The notes: generated from the sequence alone by a model not told the origin. Counted from the first letter of the stretch, positions 16,856-27,327 are shown. The stretch is 52,285 bases of DNA from Thermodesulfovibrionales bacterium (GCA_030682405.1 JAUXOF010000023.1:1-52285); one strand, 5' to 3'. A program made the numbers and translations.

Positions 16856-19019
16856 TCAGCACACCTGCGGTTACTGCAATCTGAAAGAGTATCTGTGTTA
16901 TGTCCTTGGTGTTTCTCATCCATGCAATGCGCTCGAGCCTCTCGGGGACCACTATCGTGTCTGCAGACTCTATGCCTTCGACATCCGAGGCCTTAAGCGC
17001 CATGCCGTTTGCCTTGAGGACATAGACATTGCCTTTGTCGGCATTGGCGGTATAGCCTCCGGCAAGTTTTATATAGTGCTTGACCCCGTTGCCTTCTACG
17101 TGTATGAAAGCGGTCTGGCTGTACACGGAGCCTACCACCTGCACAGTCCTTGGGTTCATGGGTATATGAAGCGAATCTCCTTCCTCAAGCTCGATATCGT
17201 ATGGCGATTTTCTGAGGCCCTCAAGCGGAGACATCTCAATGGTCACCTTGCCTTTTGCCTTCACTTCCTTAAGGCCGGCGATAAACCTTTCTTTGTGCTC
17301 GGATTCCATCTGGAATATCTTTGCTTCATCCGAGGTTGATGCAGTTGACACCTCGGCTGCCCCTGCGCTCATAAGCTCCCGATCGAGCCTTTCCACCATC
17401 TCATCAATCCTCTCCTGCTGAAGCCGTCTTATTTTTTCCCTTTTGAATTCAGCGCCCGTCAGGTATGCCTTATCAGTAAACCCGCCTGACCTCTCAATGA
17501 GGGATGAGAGTCTTTCGCCCTTTTTTATGGCATATGTACCCGGAAACCTGACCTCTCCCGTCACAGTCACCGTCTGATAAAGCCTCCATTCGGGGACGGT
17601 GTGGACGAGGATATAGTCGTTTACCTCCAAGGGGACGTTATGCCGGAGGTCCCCATTAGCCGCTGCTTTAAGGTCTAAGGTGAGTGTCTCGGTATCTGGC
17701 CCGGACTGAGACACCCTGACCCGCGTTATTTCAGCCTTGTCCGAGGCATAGTAAAGCAGGCCGCCTGCCAGAGATATCACGTCCATGACCTTCGTTGTTC
17801 CGGGCACAACCCCGTATTCTCCGGGATTTGCCACTGCCCCGGAGACTAAGGCGGTGTTTTTCGTATCCACCACGGAGTAAATCTTTACGATGTCCCCGTC
17901 CGCCAAGGCGAAATTTTTTTCGTGCTCCTCGCCTATGCCGACCATATCTCCCTCGAACAGGGTAATGAACCGATGGTCCTGTATCCTCTGAACCTGCACC
18001 CTCCCGCTAAAGGCGGCGCTCGTAAGCCCCCCTGCCGTGCGTATGAGGTCAAGCAACTTTGTGTTTCCCTTTAGCTCGTATATCGCCGGCACCTTCACAT
18101 TGCCTGCAATTCCTGCAAAAGGCCCTACCGACGGAATGAATATAACATCCTCGGGCATCAGCCTCATGTCCTTTGTCTTATCGCCCCTTAAAAGAAAGTC
18201 ATACATGTCAAAGACCATGACTGTCTTACCGTTTCTCTTAAGCTCAATAGCCCGCATTGTGCCGACCTTGCTCGGGCCTCCTGCCTCAAAAAGGGCATTA
18301 ATGAGGGTGGAGAGCGCTGAGACCGTGTATGCACCGGGCCTTGCGGCATTACCCACGATATAAACCCGTATGCTCCTTAGAGAGCCCATGCTCACATTCA
18401 TCTCAAAGGCTCCGAAATACTTTGAAAATTCCTTGTAGAGTGTCTCTTTAAGTTCCTGAAACGTGAGGCCTGTCACCCCCATGATACCTATTTTTGGCAA
18501 GGCGATGTTACCATCCCTGTCAACGACGACGCTCCATTGCCCCTCTACCTTTCCCCATACAGTGACTTTTATCTCATCGCCAGGGCCGATTACATAATCA
18601 GGCCCTACAGGCACTTTATCCACAGGAGCAAAGGTTGAGGGAGGTTGCCTAAAGAGGTCATAGCCGAACTGTCTGATATTGGTTGAGACGGCATTTGTGG
18701 CCTTGCCGGAAACAAACAGCTCAATTTCAGAGGCTCTTTCAATGGGTAATTCCGAAGGAGCTGCCGGCACGACTCTTTCGGCATGGACTGCCGGTTCGGT
18801 TTGGGGCTGTGTCGGCTGGCCGGTCTGCACAGATGGCACTAATTGTGCAGGGGACTGTTGAACCGGTTGGCCGGATTGCATGGATGTAACCGGCGTCACC
18901 TTAATCTGTTCGGCAGATGCAATATTTGCAAATAAAATCAGGCAACAGGACAGGACATTTCCAAGCCATAAAAATGTAGAAGCATTCCTTCTTAAAAACA
19001 GATTTGCTATATTTAACAT
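16842..19019 (-). CDS. Wza-like polysaccharide export protein with multiple SLBB domains
   Basis: The start at ATG 19019 has GGAGGAG 2-5 nt upstream and opens on a signal peptide ending IASAE, so the longer frame to 19064 is rejected. Of 725 residues, the Poly_export domain begins at about 130 (YVIGPGDEIKVTVWG) and is followed by several SLBB domains, each with a PGxYxV-type loop (RPGAYTVSALSTL, NPGEYGVVPG, FPGTYAIKKGERLSSLIER). A hydrophobic helix at the extreme C-terminus (about 700-724) may be the outer-membrane-spanning helix. The protein would form the export channel for the polymer whose length the Wzz-like neighbour sets. Confidence 0.93.
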   Translation of the reverse strand: MLNIANLFLRRNASTFLWLGNVLSCCLILFANIASAEQIKVTPVTSMQSGQPVQQSPAQLVPSVQTGQPTQPQTEPAVHAERVVPAAPSELPIERASEIELFVSGKATNAVSTNIRQFGYDLFRQPPSTFAPVDKVPVGPDYVIGPGDEIKVTVWGKVEGQWSVVVDRDGNIALPKIGIMGVTGLTFQELKETLYKEFSKYFGAFEMNVSMGSLRSIRVYIVGNAARPGAYTVSALSTLINALFEAGGPSKVGTMRAIELKRNGKTVMVFDMYDFLLRGDKTKDMRLMPEDVIFIPSVGPFAGIAGNVKVPAIYELKGNTKLLDLIRTAGGLTSAAFSGRVQVQRIQDHRFITLFEGDMVGIGEEHEKNFALADGDIVKIYSVVDTKNTALVSGAVANPGEYGVVPGTTKVMDVISLAGGLLYYASDKAEITRVRVSQSGPDTETLTLDLKAAANGDLRHNVPLEVNDYILVHTVPEWRLYQTVTVTGEVRFPGTYAIKKGERLSSLIERSGGFTDKAYLTGAEFKREKIRRLQQERIDEMVERLDRELMSAGAAEVSTASTSDEAKIFQMESEHKERFIAGLKEVKAKGKVTIEMSPLEGLRKSPYDIELEEGDSLHIPMNPRTVQVVGSVYSQTAFIHVEGNGVKHYIKLAGGYTANADKGNVYVLKANGMALKASDVEGIESADTIVVPERLERIAWMRNTKDITQILFQIAVTAGVLIVLF

Positions 19020-19164
19020 AACTCCTCCACTGTCGTAATGAACTACTGCCACTGCAAGAGACAAGAGGCAATCAGCCCTAATAAAACATCTATAATTAAG
19101 GTGTTATAATAACTTTTTCTGTCGCGAGGTGTCAATTTTTTTTATTTTTTTCAGGGGTCTCAAA

Positions 19165-19194
19165 TTGCCTACAAATACAGGGGCGTGGTATAGT
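19165..19194 (+). promoter_or_regulatory. Putative promoter of the DUF362/ferredoxin gene, leaderless
   Basis: TTGCCT at 19165-19170, an 18-nt spacer and TATAGT at 19189-19194. The start codon at 19201 lies 6 nt after the -10-like box. The same two hexamers recur before the gene at 38836. Confidence 0.5.
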
Positions 19195-19200
19195 TCAGGT

Positions 19201-20331
19201 ATGTCCAAGGTCTATTACGCATCCGCAAGGGTAAAAAAGTGGAAATACAGCGACAGCATGCCTGGAAAGCTTGAAAGGCTCTTAAAAGAGATGGGCTTTT
19301 CGGAGCGCTTCGGGCACGGGGAGTGGGTTGCGGTCAAGACCCATTTCGGCTCAGAGGGCAGCCACAGGGTCGTAAGGCCGGTGTTCCTCAGAAAAGTGGT
19401 TGATGCGCTTAAGGCCGTAGGCGCAAAGCCCTTTGTGACCGATACCGTGAGGATAAAAGGGCTTGATTACCTTGAGGTGGCCAATGAAAACGGGATAAAC
19501 CACCTCTCAGTGGGCGCGCCTGTGGTGCTGGCGGACGGCCTCTACGGAACGGACAACATACTCCTAAAGGCAGGGGAGCTCTTAGGCGAGATAGCAGTGG
19601 CCTCTCTAATACACGATGCGCCTGCAATGGTTGTCGTAAGCCATATCAAGGGGCACATACTGGCAGGCTACGCCGGCGCCATAAAGAACGTCGCTATGGG
19701 CGGGGTAAGCGCCTCGCACAGGCATTGCGGATGGAAATGCGGAAGGGGCGCGATGCACGCCGTTGGGGCGGGGATGCTTGTGTGGGATTCCGAGAAGTGC
19801 GAACTCTGCTATCAGTGCGAGGAGATATGCCCGCTTGAGTGCGTGAAGTTTACCGAAGAAGGAAAGAAATTCGGGTACGAGGACGAGCGGTGCTGGAGGT
19901 GCGGGAGGTGCGCGAGGGTATGCCCTGGCGAGGCCGTGAGGCTTGAGGGCGCTTCGGATGAGATGTTCATGAAGTCCCTCGCAGAGGCCGCAAAGGCGGT
20001 CTTGGGCACTTTCAAGCCGGGGAAGGTCATATACATAAACATGCTGACCGAGATACAGCCGGAATGCGACTGCATGCCTGCTGCGGATGTGCCTGTGATT
20101 CAGGATAAGGGAATAGCGCTTTCCGAGGACATCGTGGCCGTAGAGCAGGCGAGCATGGACATTCTAAGGGGTTCAGTCCCGCTTGATGGCTCGGCTGCAA
20201 CCGAACGCGGCATCAGCCCCGGAGAAGACGTGCTCTTTGAGCTTTACAAAAAACCTTATATCATTCAGGTCGAGGAGGCCGAGAGGCTGGGGCTTGGCAA
20301 AAGGCGATACGAACTCGTAGAGATTAAATAA
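19201..20331 (+). CDS. DUF362 protein with two [4Fe-4S] ferredoxin motifs
   Basis: The start at 19201 (MSKVYYASA) is preferred over one 72 nt upstream because the family begins with this strand and a promoter overlaps the upstream stretch. The DUF362 domain spans about 1-190 (VKTHFGSEGSHR, VSHIKGH). Two clusters follow: CELCYQCEEICPLEC near residue 200 and CWRCGRCARVCPG near 232. An extra CGWKCGRG motif lies just before them. The domain pairing suggests a soluble redox or electron-carrier enzyme of anaerobes; its reaction is unknown. It is a single-gene unit divergent from the polysaccharide export operon and convergent with acs. Confidence 0.9.
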   Translation: MSKVYYASARVKKWKYSDSMPGKLERLLKEMGFSERFGHGEWVAVKTHFGSEGSHRVVRPVFLRKVVDALKAVGAKPFVTDTVRIKGLDYLEVANENGINHLSVGAPVVLADGLYGTDNILLKAGELLGEIAVASLIHDAPAMVVVSHIKGHILAGYAGAIKNVAMGGVSASHRHCGWKCGRGAMHAVGAGMLVWDSEKCELCYQCEEICPLECVKFTEEGKKFGYEDERCWRCGRCARVCPGEAVRLEGASDEMFMKSLAEAAKAVLGTFKPGKVIYINMLTEIQPECDCMPAADVPVIQDKGIALSEDIVAVEQASMDILRGSVPLDGSAATERGISPGEDVLFELYKKPYIIQVEEAERLGLGKRRYELVEIK

Positions 20332-20334
20332 AAA

Positions 20335-20374
20335 GAGAAAAAAGTGCTGCTGCCCATGTGTTATGGGCAGCAGC
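20335..20374 (-). terminator. Rho-independent terminator, acs transcript
   Basis: A perfect 12-bp stem GCTGCTGCCCAT / ATGGGCAGCAGC with a 5-nt loop lies at 20346-20374. On the minus strand it is followed by a T-rich tract (complement of 20330-20345). It therefore fits a terminator for the argS-acs unit; the plus-strand side has only two T residues, so it is a weaker terminator for the DUF362 gene. Confidence 0.75.
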
Positions 20375-20515
20375 TTAGGGGAGGTAACGAGGCGCTAATG
20401 ATTATTTAATACCACACTTCAGGATGCATGTCAAGAGGAAATATTAGATAACCTGTAAACAGTAGCTTTAATACAAACTATGGTTTGCGCAATTAACGCC
20501 TTGTTAACGGAATGC

Positions 20516-22474
20516 TTAACGTTTACCTGCTGTTATGTCCGCCCTTGCCTCAATGAGCTTTTCTATGACGGACGGGTCGGCCAAGGTGCTCGTATCCCCT
20601 ATCTCGTCCTGCCTGCCCGCTACTATCTTTCTCAGTATCCTACGCATAATCTTTCCGCTTCTGGTCTTGGGAAGGCCGTCTGTAAACTGGATGACATCGG
20701 GTTTTGCTATGGGCCCTATCTCCTTCCGCACCATCTCTATGAGCGAGCCTTGAAGCTCCCTGCCTGCCGTTATTCCGCCTTTAAGTATGACAAAGGCGTA
20801 AATCCCCTGCCCCTTGACCTCATGGGGAAAGCCCACAACAGCCGCCTCCGCAACAGCAGGATGGGCGACAAGGGCGCTTTCTATCTCAGCCGTGCCGAGC
20901 CTGTGGCCTGAGACGTTTATCACATCGTCTATCCTTCCAAGGAGGTGATAATCCCCGTCAGCGTCCAGCCTTGCGCCGTCGCCTGTGAAGTAATATCCCC
21001 TGTGCTGGGAAAAATAAGTCTCGTAGTAGCGTTTCGGGTCCCGGTAAATAGTCCTTGCAAGACCCGGCCATGCGGACTTGATGACAAGCGCTCCGTCCTC
21101 GTTTAAGTCCGCCTCTATGCCGTCCATCCTCATGACCGCAGGGCTTATTCCGAAAAACGGCCTTCCTGCCGCACCGGGCTTAAGAGTCACCGCGCCCGGC
21201 AGCGATGATATGAGTATCCCTCCTGTCTCTGTCTGCCACCATGTGTCCACTATAGGGCATCTGCCCTGTCCAATGTTCCTATGGTACCAGAGCCATGCCT
21301 CCGGGTTTATCGGCTCGCCGACCGAGCCTAAAAGCCTGAGGCTTCCGATGTCCCTTTTTTTCGTCCACTCCTCGCCTTCCCTCGCAAGCGCCCTGATGAC
21401 CGTAGGTGCGGTATAGATGGTATTGACCCTGTGCTTTTCAACCACCTGCCAGTACCTGTCCGGCGCGGGGTATGTGGGCACCCCCTCGAACATCACGCTC
21501 GTCGCCCCTGCAGAAAGCGGGCCGTAAACTATGTATGAGTGGCCTGTAATCCAGCCTATGTCAGCCGTGCACCAGAAGGTGTCCTCCTCCCTGTAGTCAA
21601 AGATATATTTGAAAGTGGAGTTGGCGAAAACGAGATACCCTCCGGTCGTGTGCAGGAGGCCCTTGGGCTTGCCTGTGCTTCCGCTTGTGTAGAGTATGAA
21701 AAGCGGGTCCTCGGCATCCATATCCTCTGGCGGCACATATGAGGGGATGTCGTCAGCGCCGAGCGCCTCTTCAAGGAAGATGTCCCTTCCGGGTTTCATA
21801 TCGCATGGGCCGCCTGTTCTTTTGACCACAATGCATTTCTCTATGGAAGGGGTCTCGTTCATGGCATCGTCCGCATTTGTCTTAAGCGGTATGACCTTGC
21901 CCGCCCTGAAAGAGCCGTCTGATGTTATGAGAACCTTTGCCCCGCAGTCGTTAATCCTCTCCCTCAGGGCATTCGGGCTGAACCCCCCGAAGACAACGCT
22001 GTGCACCGCGCCTATCCGCGCCGCAGCCAGCATCCCTATGGCAAGCTCCGGCACCATGGGCAGGTAAAAGGCAACCCTGTCCCCCCGCGCCACACCGAGC
22101 TTTTTAAGCAGGCCCGCAAACCGGCAGACCCTCCTCGTGAGGTCCTGATAAGTGAAAATCCTGCTCTCTCCGGTCTCCGTCTCCCATATGAGCGCCGCCT
22201 TGTTCTTGCGGGGCCCCTCAAGATGCCTGTCAAGGCAGTTATAAGAGACATTGAGCCTTCCGCCCTCAAACCACGAAACACCGGCTTTGTTAAAATCGCA
22301 GTCCATCACCTTAGCCCACGGCTTAGACCAGAATATCCCCTCTGCCATTTTAGCCCAGAAGCCTTCGGGGTCGGAAACGGACTCGTTATAAAGCCTCTTA
22401 TACTCCTCCTCGCTTTTGATGAGCGCCCTTTCCCTGAAGTCTTCGGGCGGCGGAAACAGCTTGTTCTCAGACAT
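20516..22474 (-). CDS. acs: Acetyl-CoA synthetase (AMP-forming)
   Basis: This 652-residue protein has the usual Acs length. Motifs in order: [19 protein letters not shown] near residue 265 (AMP-binding P-loop), [10 protein letters not shown] near 415, [18 protein letters not shown] near 525 and [14 protein letters not shown] near 610 with the acetylation-regulated lysine. It activates acetate to acetyl-CoA through acetyl-AMP. ATG 22474 ([10 protein letters not shown]) has AGAGG 8 nt upstream and is preferred to the GTG at 22495 that overlaps argS. In an anaerobic respirer it could serve acetate assimilation or oxidation. Confidence 0.97.
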   Translation of the reverse strand: MSENKLFPPPEDFRERALIKSEEEYKRLYNESVSDPEGFWAKMAEGIFWSKPWAKVMDCDFNKAGVSWFEGGRLNVSYNCLDRHLEGPRKNKAALIWETETGESRIFTYQDLTRRVCRFAGLLKKLGVARGDRVAFYLPMVPELAIGMLAAARIGAVHSVVFGGFSPNALRERINDCGAKVLITSDGSFRAGKVIPLKTNADDAMNETPSIEKCIVVKRTGGPCDMKPGRDIFLEEALGADDIPSYVPPEDMDAEDPLFILYTSGSTGKPKGLLHTTGGYLVFANSTFKYIFDYREEDTFWCTADIGWITGHSYIVYGPLSAGATSVMFEGVPTYPAPDRYWQVVEKHRVNTIYTAPTVIRALAREGEEWTKKRDIGSLRLLGSVGEPINPEAWLWYHRNIGQGRCPIVDTWWQTETGGILISSLPGAVTLKPGAAGRPFFGISPAVMRMDGIEADLNEDGALVIKSAWPGLARTIYRDPKRYYETYFSQHRGYYFTGDGARLDADGDYHLLGRIDDVINVSGHRLGTAEIESALVAHPAVAEAAVVGFPHEVKGQGIYAFVILKGGITAGRELQGSLIEMVRKEIGPIAKPDVIQFTDGLPKTRSGKIMRRILRKIVAGRQDEIGDTSTLADPSVIEKLIEARADITAGKR

Positions 22475-22491
22475 ATCATTACCTCTTCTCA

Positions 22492-24135
22492 TCACATCCT
22501 ATCCGGGGCTGTGACGCCCAATATCTCAAGCCCGTCCTTAAGCACCGTGCGCACAGCCTCGCAGAGGCTCAAGCGGGCAAGGGTAAGTCCCTCGTCATCC
22601 GTAACCACCCTGTGTTTGTTATAGAACTGATGGAAAAACGTTGCGAGCTCCTGAAGGTAAAATGTTATCCTGTGCGGCTCGTGGGCGCGGGCAGCGGCCT
22701 CAAAGGCCATAGGGTAGGAGAGGAGCTTCTTTATGAGCCTCGTCTCCTCTGGAGAGCTTAGGATGGAGAAATCCGCGTCCTCAGGATGCGCAAGGTCCAT
22801 GCCCTTTTCTCTTGCATGGACGAATATGCTGTGTATCCTTGCATTTGCGTACTGGATGTAATAGACCGGGTTTTCCGAGGACGCGGCCTTTGCCGCCTCA
22901 AGGTCAAACTCAAGATGGCTGTCCGGCCTCCTCGTAAGGAATATGAATTTGGTTATGTCCGCCCCGACTTCTTCCATAACCTCGCGCAAGGTCACAAACT
23001 CCCCGGCCCGCTTGGACATCTGCACCGCCGTCCCGCCCCGCATGAGGGAAACCATCTGAATGAGGAAAACCCTGAGTTTTTTCCTGTCATAGCCGAGCGC
23101 CTCGATCACAGCCTCAAGCCTCCTGATATAGCCGTGGTGGTCTGCGCCCCATATGTCTATAAGTTCGTCGAAACCGGAGTCTATCTTCTTTTTATGGTAT
23201 GCGATGTCCGATGCAAAATACGTATGCTCCCCGTTGCTTTTCCGCACCACCCGGTCTTTTTCGTCCCCGAACGCTGTTGCCTTAAACCAGAGAGCGCCTT
23301 CCTCTTCGTAAAGGTGTCCCTTTGCCTTTAGATAATCTAACGCTGCCGCCACCTCGCCATTTTCATAAAGCCCTCTTTCGGAGCGCCACGTATCAAACCG
23401 GATGCCGAATGCCTGAAGGTCCTCCTTAATCACCTTAAGCATCATGCCGACGGCAAAGTCGGTGAAGAAATCCCCTGCCTCCTCAAACCCCGCATCCTTA
23501 TACCTGCTTCCAGCCTCGCCCTTTGCCGCCTCTGCGATTGAGACCACATACTGCCCCCTGTACCCATCCTCAGGAAAGGGATATTCAATGCCGAGGAGTT
23601 CCTTATACCGCGCAAATACCGATTCTCCGAGCAGCCTTGCCTGCCTTCCCGCATCGTTTATGTAGTACTCCCTCTCTACGCTCCAGCCTGCGGCGGAGAG
23701 CAGGTTTGAAAGCGCGCCTCCCACTGCCGCACCCCTTCCGTGCCCCAAGTGAAGCGGCCCTGTGGGGTTTGCAGAAACGAACTCTATCTGTACCTTCCTG
23801 CCTTTTCCTATGTCCGAGCGCAGAAACCCCGCCTTCTCCTTGAGCAGGGTTTTAAGGGAAGATGAAAGGAAGGCCGATGAGAACGTGAAGTTTATAAAAC
23901 CCGCGCCCGCAACCTCTATCTTCTCGAATATCCCGTCCTTGGGGATTCGCCTTACGATGTCCTCTGCTATGTCGCGGGGTTTTCTCTTAAGGGTTTTCGC
24001 AAGGCTCATGGCAACAGGGGTCGCAAGGTCTCCCATAGATTCGTCCTTAGGCGACCCTATCTCTATATGCGCGGGAATTTCCATACCCAAGGCCGCAAGG
24101 GCATGTTCCAATGCCTTCTGAACAGCAGTTTTCAT
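22492..24135 (-). CDS. argS: Arginyl-tRNA synthetase
   Basis: This 547-residue class I synthetase has an N-terminal additional domain (about 1-85, [14 protein letters not shown]), the [18 protein letters not shown]-type motif near 122, a QMSKRAG motif standing in for KMSKS near 375, and the anticodon-binding DALR domain at about 430-547 ending in LGVTAPDRM. All catalytic landmarks are present. It is followed after 17 bp by acs, which probably shares its transcript. Confidence 0.97.
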   Translation of the reverse strand: MKTAVQKALEHALAALGMEIPAHIEIGSPKDESMGDLATPVAMSLAKTLKRKPRDIAEDIVRRIPKDGIFEKIEVAGAGFINFTFSSAFLSSSLKTLLKEKAGFLRSDIGKGRKVQIEFVSANPTGPLHLGHGRGAAVGGALSNLLSAAGWSVEREYYINDAGRQARLLGESVFARYKELLGIEYPFPEDGYRGQYVVSIAEAAKGEAGSRYKDAGFEEAGDFFTDFAVGMMLKVIKEDLQAFGIRFDTWRSERGLYENGEVAAALDYLKAKGHLYEEEGALWFKATAFGDEKDRVVRKSNGEHTYFASDIAYHKKKIDSGFDELIDIWGADHHGYIRRLEAVIEALGYDRKKLRVFLIQMVSLMRGGTAVQMSKRAGEFVTLREVMEEVGADITKFIFLTRRPDSHLEFDLEAAKAASSENPVYYIQYANARIHSIFVHAREKGMDLAHPEDADFSILSSPEETRLIKKLLSYPMAFEAAARAHEPHRITFYLQELATFFHQFYNKHRVVTDDEGLTLARLSLCEAVRTVLKDGLEILGVTAPDRM

Positions 24136-24258
24136 GGAATTATAAGTTTAAATGGAGAGGGGGTTAATGTCAAACAGGGCAATGCCTTTGTCAAACTATG
24201 CCCCCCTACTGTCCTAATCAGCCCCGACCCCGCCCCTACGATTTCCGGCTATTCGTAT

Positions 24259-24287
24259 TTGACTTTTTCAGGGGATTCCTTTAAATT
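24259..24287 (+). promoter_or_regulatory. Putative promoter of the tol-pal operon
   Basis: TTGACT at 24259-24264, a 17-nt spacer and TAAATT at 24282-24287. The tolQ ATG at 24295 starts 7 nt later and lacks a well-spaced ribosome site. The spacer upstream (24190-24215) carries a CTACTGTCCT sequence that is also found in the repeat at 38697. Confidence 0.4.
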
Positions 24288-24294
24288 TTAAGAG

Positions 24295-24924
24295 ATGGAA
24301 AATTCCGTTTTAACTCTTATACTTAACGCCGGATATGTTGTAAAAGGGGTGCTTGCGGTCCTCATGTTCTTCTCCGTGGTGTCATGGGCCATAATATTTT
24401 TCAAGCGCAGGCATCTGTCTCAGGCGAAAAAGGAGACCGCCCAGTTCATGAGGGCATACATGACGAGCAAGGATTTAAAGGAACTCCTTGCCGCATCCAA
24501 GAGGCTCAACATAAGCCCGATTGCGAACGTGTTCAAGGCGGTCTCGGCCGAGCCCCTTCACCGCGACACTCAGGAGGTAAGGCGGATGCTGAGGAGATAT
24601 GAGGCCCTTGAGACCGCAAAGCTCGATAGGCACCTCAACTTCCTTGCCACAACCGGCTCTACAACCCCGTTCATAGGGCTTTTCGGCACGGTATGGGGCA
24701 TAATGAACTCATTCAGGGGCATAGGCGCCGCAGGCTCCGCTTCCCTTGCCGTAGTGGCCCCGGGAATAGCCGAGGCCCTTATAGCAACCGCTCTGGGGCT
24801 TCTTGCCGCCATCCCCGCGGTCATAGCGTACAACTATTATCTGAGCAGGGTGAGGGGAATGATAATCGAGATGGAGGATTTCTCGGAGGATCTCCTTGAA
24901 CTCTTCTTAAGAGAGGGCAGATGA
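24295..24924 (+). CDS. tolQ: TolQ proton channel subunit
   Basis: This 209-residue MotA/TolQ/ExbB protein has three membrane helices (about 12-35, 120-143 and 158-180). The GSTTPFIGLFGTVWGIMNSF segment and the PGIAEALIATALGLLAAIPA helix are family hallmarks. With TolR it forms the inner-membrane motor that uses proton motive force to pull TolA and constrict the outer membrane at division. It is the first gene of a six-gene tol-pal unit and overlaps tolR by 4 bp. Confidence 0.95.
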   Translation: MENSVLTLILNAGYVVKGVLAVLMFFSVVSWAIIFFKRRHLSQAKKETAQFMRAYMTSKDLKELLAASKRLNISPIANVFKAVSAEPLHRDTQEVRRMLRRYEALETAKLDRHLNFLATTGSTTPFIGLFGTVWGIMNSFRGIGAAGSASLAVVAPGIAEALIATALGLLAAIPAVIAYNYYLSRVRGMIIEMEDFSEDLLELFLREGR

Positions 24925-25322
24925 GGACGGAAAGGGGCAGAAGGGTGATGTCCGAGATAAACGTCACGCCGTTTGTGGATGTCATGCTCGTGCTGCTTAT
25001 CATATTCATGGTCACGGCCCCCCTACTTCAGCAGGGCATAGACGTCAACCTGCCTCAGGCAAAGGGCAAGGAACTGCCGCCTGAGGAGAGGATAACGCTT
25101 ACCATAAAAAAAGACGGCACCATACTTATGAACGAAACCCCCATGTCTTTTGACGAGATGGAGCGCAAGCTCAGCGTGCTCGGCAGGCGTAACCCGAATG
25201 TTTTTTTACGGGCAGACAAGGATGTCCCGTACGGGGAAGTGGTTCAGGTCATGAGCGGCATCAAAGAGGCGGGGATAGAGAAACTCGGGATGATAACGGA
25301 GCCGAAGATAAGCATAAGATGA
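24921..25322 (+). CDS. tolR: TolR/ExbD-type motor subunit
   Basis: This 133-residue protein has one membrane helix (about 14-34) that begins VTPFVDVMLVLLIIF, with the conserved proton-path Asp at residue 20. The periplasmic domain that follows carries the ITLTIKKDGTILMNE strand pattern of ExbD/TolR. The start ATG overlaps the tolQ stop as ATGA, and its own stop overlaps the next start, so translation is coupled through the cluster. Position between tolQ and a tolA-like gene favours TolR over ExbD. Confidence 0.94.
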   Translation: MRTERGRRVMSEINVTPFVDVMLVLLIIFMVTAPLLQQGIDVNLPQAKGKELPPEERITLTIKKDGTILMNETPMSFDEMERKLSVLGRRNPNVFLRADKDVPYGEVVQVMSGIKEAGIEKLGMITEPKISIR

Positions 25323-26074
25323 GGGCGCCGGGCCTCAAGAAGGCAGCGGGAGTTTCCTTTGCAGTCTCGGTTGCAATCTCCTTTATAGTGCACATCGGGT
25401 TGTTGTCTCTAACAGCCGTAGCAGTCAGGCAGAGGGCCTTTGAGATGCCTCCTGCATACACTGTAACACTCATTGCCCCTGAGGAAGACACTGCCCCCCC
25501 TGTTGCCCCCCCCGCGCCCCATGAGGCTAAAACTGAGGACACCGTAAAGGCGGCATCCCTGAAAGAGGCTGAAAAAGACCTGAGCAAAAAGGCCGTCGTG
25601 AACACCCCGCACTATGAAGCTGACTACAGGGAAAGCAGGATAAAGGCGCTAATGAAAAAGCAGTCGGAGAGACAGCATAAAGAGGACATGCTATCAGTCA
25701 TCAGGGCCAAAAAAGAGGTAGGGGAGAGGGTCAGGGCAAAGCAGGAGATTTCAATAGGCGCGGATGCGGCAGGGGCAGGCGGAGGGCCGCGGTCAACAGA
25801 CCCCGTCTCTCTGTATGTCGGCAGGCTCGATTCCGAGATAGAGCGACTGTGGTATTTCCCTGATACAGGCGGCGCGAAAAAAGACGGCCTTAGGGCGGTC
25901 GTGCACATCACTCTAATGAGAAACGGAGACGTCAGGGTGGATAAGATAGAGTCCTCGGGCAACAGCCTTTTTGACGACTCGGCAATCAGGGTGTTTAAGA
26001 GGCTGAGTTTTTTTGAGAGGCCGCCCGAAGAGATGGAAATTGTGGTCAACTTTACGGACGAGGGGCTTAAATGA
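25319..26074 (+). CDS. tolA: TolA/TonB-like energy transducer
   Basis: This 251-residue protein has one N-terminal membrane anchor (about 10-36), a Pro/Ala- and charge-rich linker that is a predicted helix or coiled coil (about 55-150), and a TonB_C-type domain (about 160-250, with DSEIERLWYFP and GDVRVDKIESSGNSLFDDSA). Sequence resembles TonB C-terminal domains more than the classical E. coli TolA domain, but its place between tolR and tolB makes TolA the sensible role. It would link the TolQR motor to Pal and TolB in the periplasm. Confidence 0.87.
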   Translation: MRAPGLKKAAGVSFAVSVAISFIVHIGLLSLTAVAVRQRAFEMPPAYTVTLIAPEEDTAPPVAPPAPHEAKTEDTVKAASLKEAEKDLSKKAVVNTPHYEADYRESRIKALMKKQSERQHKEDMLSVIRAKKEVGERVRAKQEISIGADAAGAGGGPRSTDPVSLYVGRLDSEIERLWYFPDTGGAKKDGLRAVVHITLMRNGDVRVDKIESSGNSLFDDSAIRVFKRLSFFERPPEEMEIVVNFTDEGLK

Positions 26075-27327
26075 CGGCAAGGCTTAAACTTCCATTGGCC
26101 GCTTTCATCCTCTGCCTGCTTTTGGGCAGCGCATATGCCGTAATCCGCATAGACATAACATCTCCGGGCCGCAGTCTCCCCATAGCCGTATCCGAGCTTG
26201 CCGGGCCTCACGGCGCTGAGATAGCCCGCATAATAAGCGAGGACCTTGACTACACAGGACTTTTTGCGCCCGTAGACAGGGAGGGCTTCATAGAGAGGCC
26301 GGAGAAGGCGTTTAACCGCTTAAACTGGGCGCTGACCGGCGCTGAGACGGTGCTTAAGGGCCGCACAGAGGCTGAAGGCGCAGGCATAAAGGTTACCGCA
26401 TACCTCTATGATGTCGCAGACGGCGCTGCAATGCTCCATAAGGAGTACGGGGCGGACAGTAGCCTTCTGAGGCCCCTTGCCCACGCCATTGCAGGGGACA
26501 TCTACCAGAGGCTCACGGGCAGGGCCGGCGTCTTCAGGACTAAAATAGCATTTGTGGCATCGGGAAAGAACGAAAAGGAACTCTGCCTTTCGGACTGGGA
26601 CGGGCAGAGGATAATAAAACCGGGAATCAGGGCCGTCCAGATACTTTCCCCGCACTGGTCAAAAGACGGCGGCAGGCTCATATATTCGGCCTTAAGGGGA
26701 GGCAGGTGGGGGATATACATGCTGGATTTCAATGAGATGACGGAGAAGCTGATTTATGCCTCCAAGGGAACCCTGATAGCCGGGGACTTCTTTCCCGGAG
26801 GCGACGAGTTTATATTTTCCTCCTCTGAGGAAGGCACCCCTGCACTCTACACCCATGTCATACCGGGCGGCAGGACAAGGAGGCTGACCTCAACGCGCGG
26901 CATAGAGGTTTCGCCGGCTTTATCGCCCGACGGGCAGGGCATAGCTTTTGTGTCGGACAGGGGAGGAAGCCCTCAGGTTTACATAATGGACAGAAACGGA
27001 TATAATATAAACCGTATTACCTTTGAGGGTTCATACAACACATCGCCGTCGTGGTCTCCGGACGGCGGGAGGATTGCATTTGTGGGCAGGCACGAAGGAA
27101 AAAATCAGATATATACGGTTAACCCGGACGGCTCGGCCCTCATAAGGCTTACAGGAAACGGCAATAACGAGGACCCTTCATTTTCACCCGATGGGAGGTT
27201 CGTTGCCTTCACATCCGACAGGACCGGGGGCAGGGAAATTTTTACGATGAGGGCCGACGGGCAGGGACAAAGGTCCATAACGCCGAAGGGTTTGAATGCA
27301 TCAAAGCCGAGATGGTCGCCTGGTTAG
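26071..27327 (+). CDS. tolB: Tol-Pal system beta-propeller protein TolB
   Basis: This 418-residue periplasmic protein has a signal peptide ending GSAYA, an N-terminal D1 domain (about 25-150, with IARIISEDLDYTGLF) and a six-bladed propeller made of PD40 repeats, for example SPALSPDGQGIAFVSDRGG, SPSWSPDGGRIAFVG and DPSFSPDGRFVAFTSDR. TolB binds Pal and TolA. It overlaps the tolA-like gene by 4 bp, and pal follows after 49 bp. Confidence 0.96.
   Translation: MTARLKLPLAAFILCLLLGSAYAVIRIDITSPGRSLPIAVSELAGPHGAEIARIISEDLDYTGLFAPVDREGFIERPEKAFNRLNWALTGAETVLKGRTEAEGAGIKVTAYLYDVADGAAMLHKEYGADSSLLRPLAHAIAGDIYQRLTGRAGVFRTKIAFVASGKNEKELCLSDWDGQRIIKPGIRAVQILSPHWSKDGGRLIYSALRGGRWGIYMLDFNEMTEKLIYASKGTLIAGDFFPGGDEFIFSSSEEGTPALYTHVIPGGRTRRLTSTRGIEVSPALSPDGQGIAFVSDRGGSPQVYIMDRNGYNINRITFEGSYNTSPSWSPDGGRIAFVGRHEGKNQIYTVNPDGSALIRLTGNGNNEDPSFSPDGRFVAFTSDRTGGREIFTMRADGQGQRSITPKGLNASKPRWSPG

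Noticed and set aside
19043-19071. TTGCCT on the minus strand as a promoter of the Wza-like gene
   Set aside because: No acceptable -10 box lies 16-19 nt downstream (CAGTAG or AGTAGT only), and the gene already has a good ribosome site with a longer leader.
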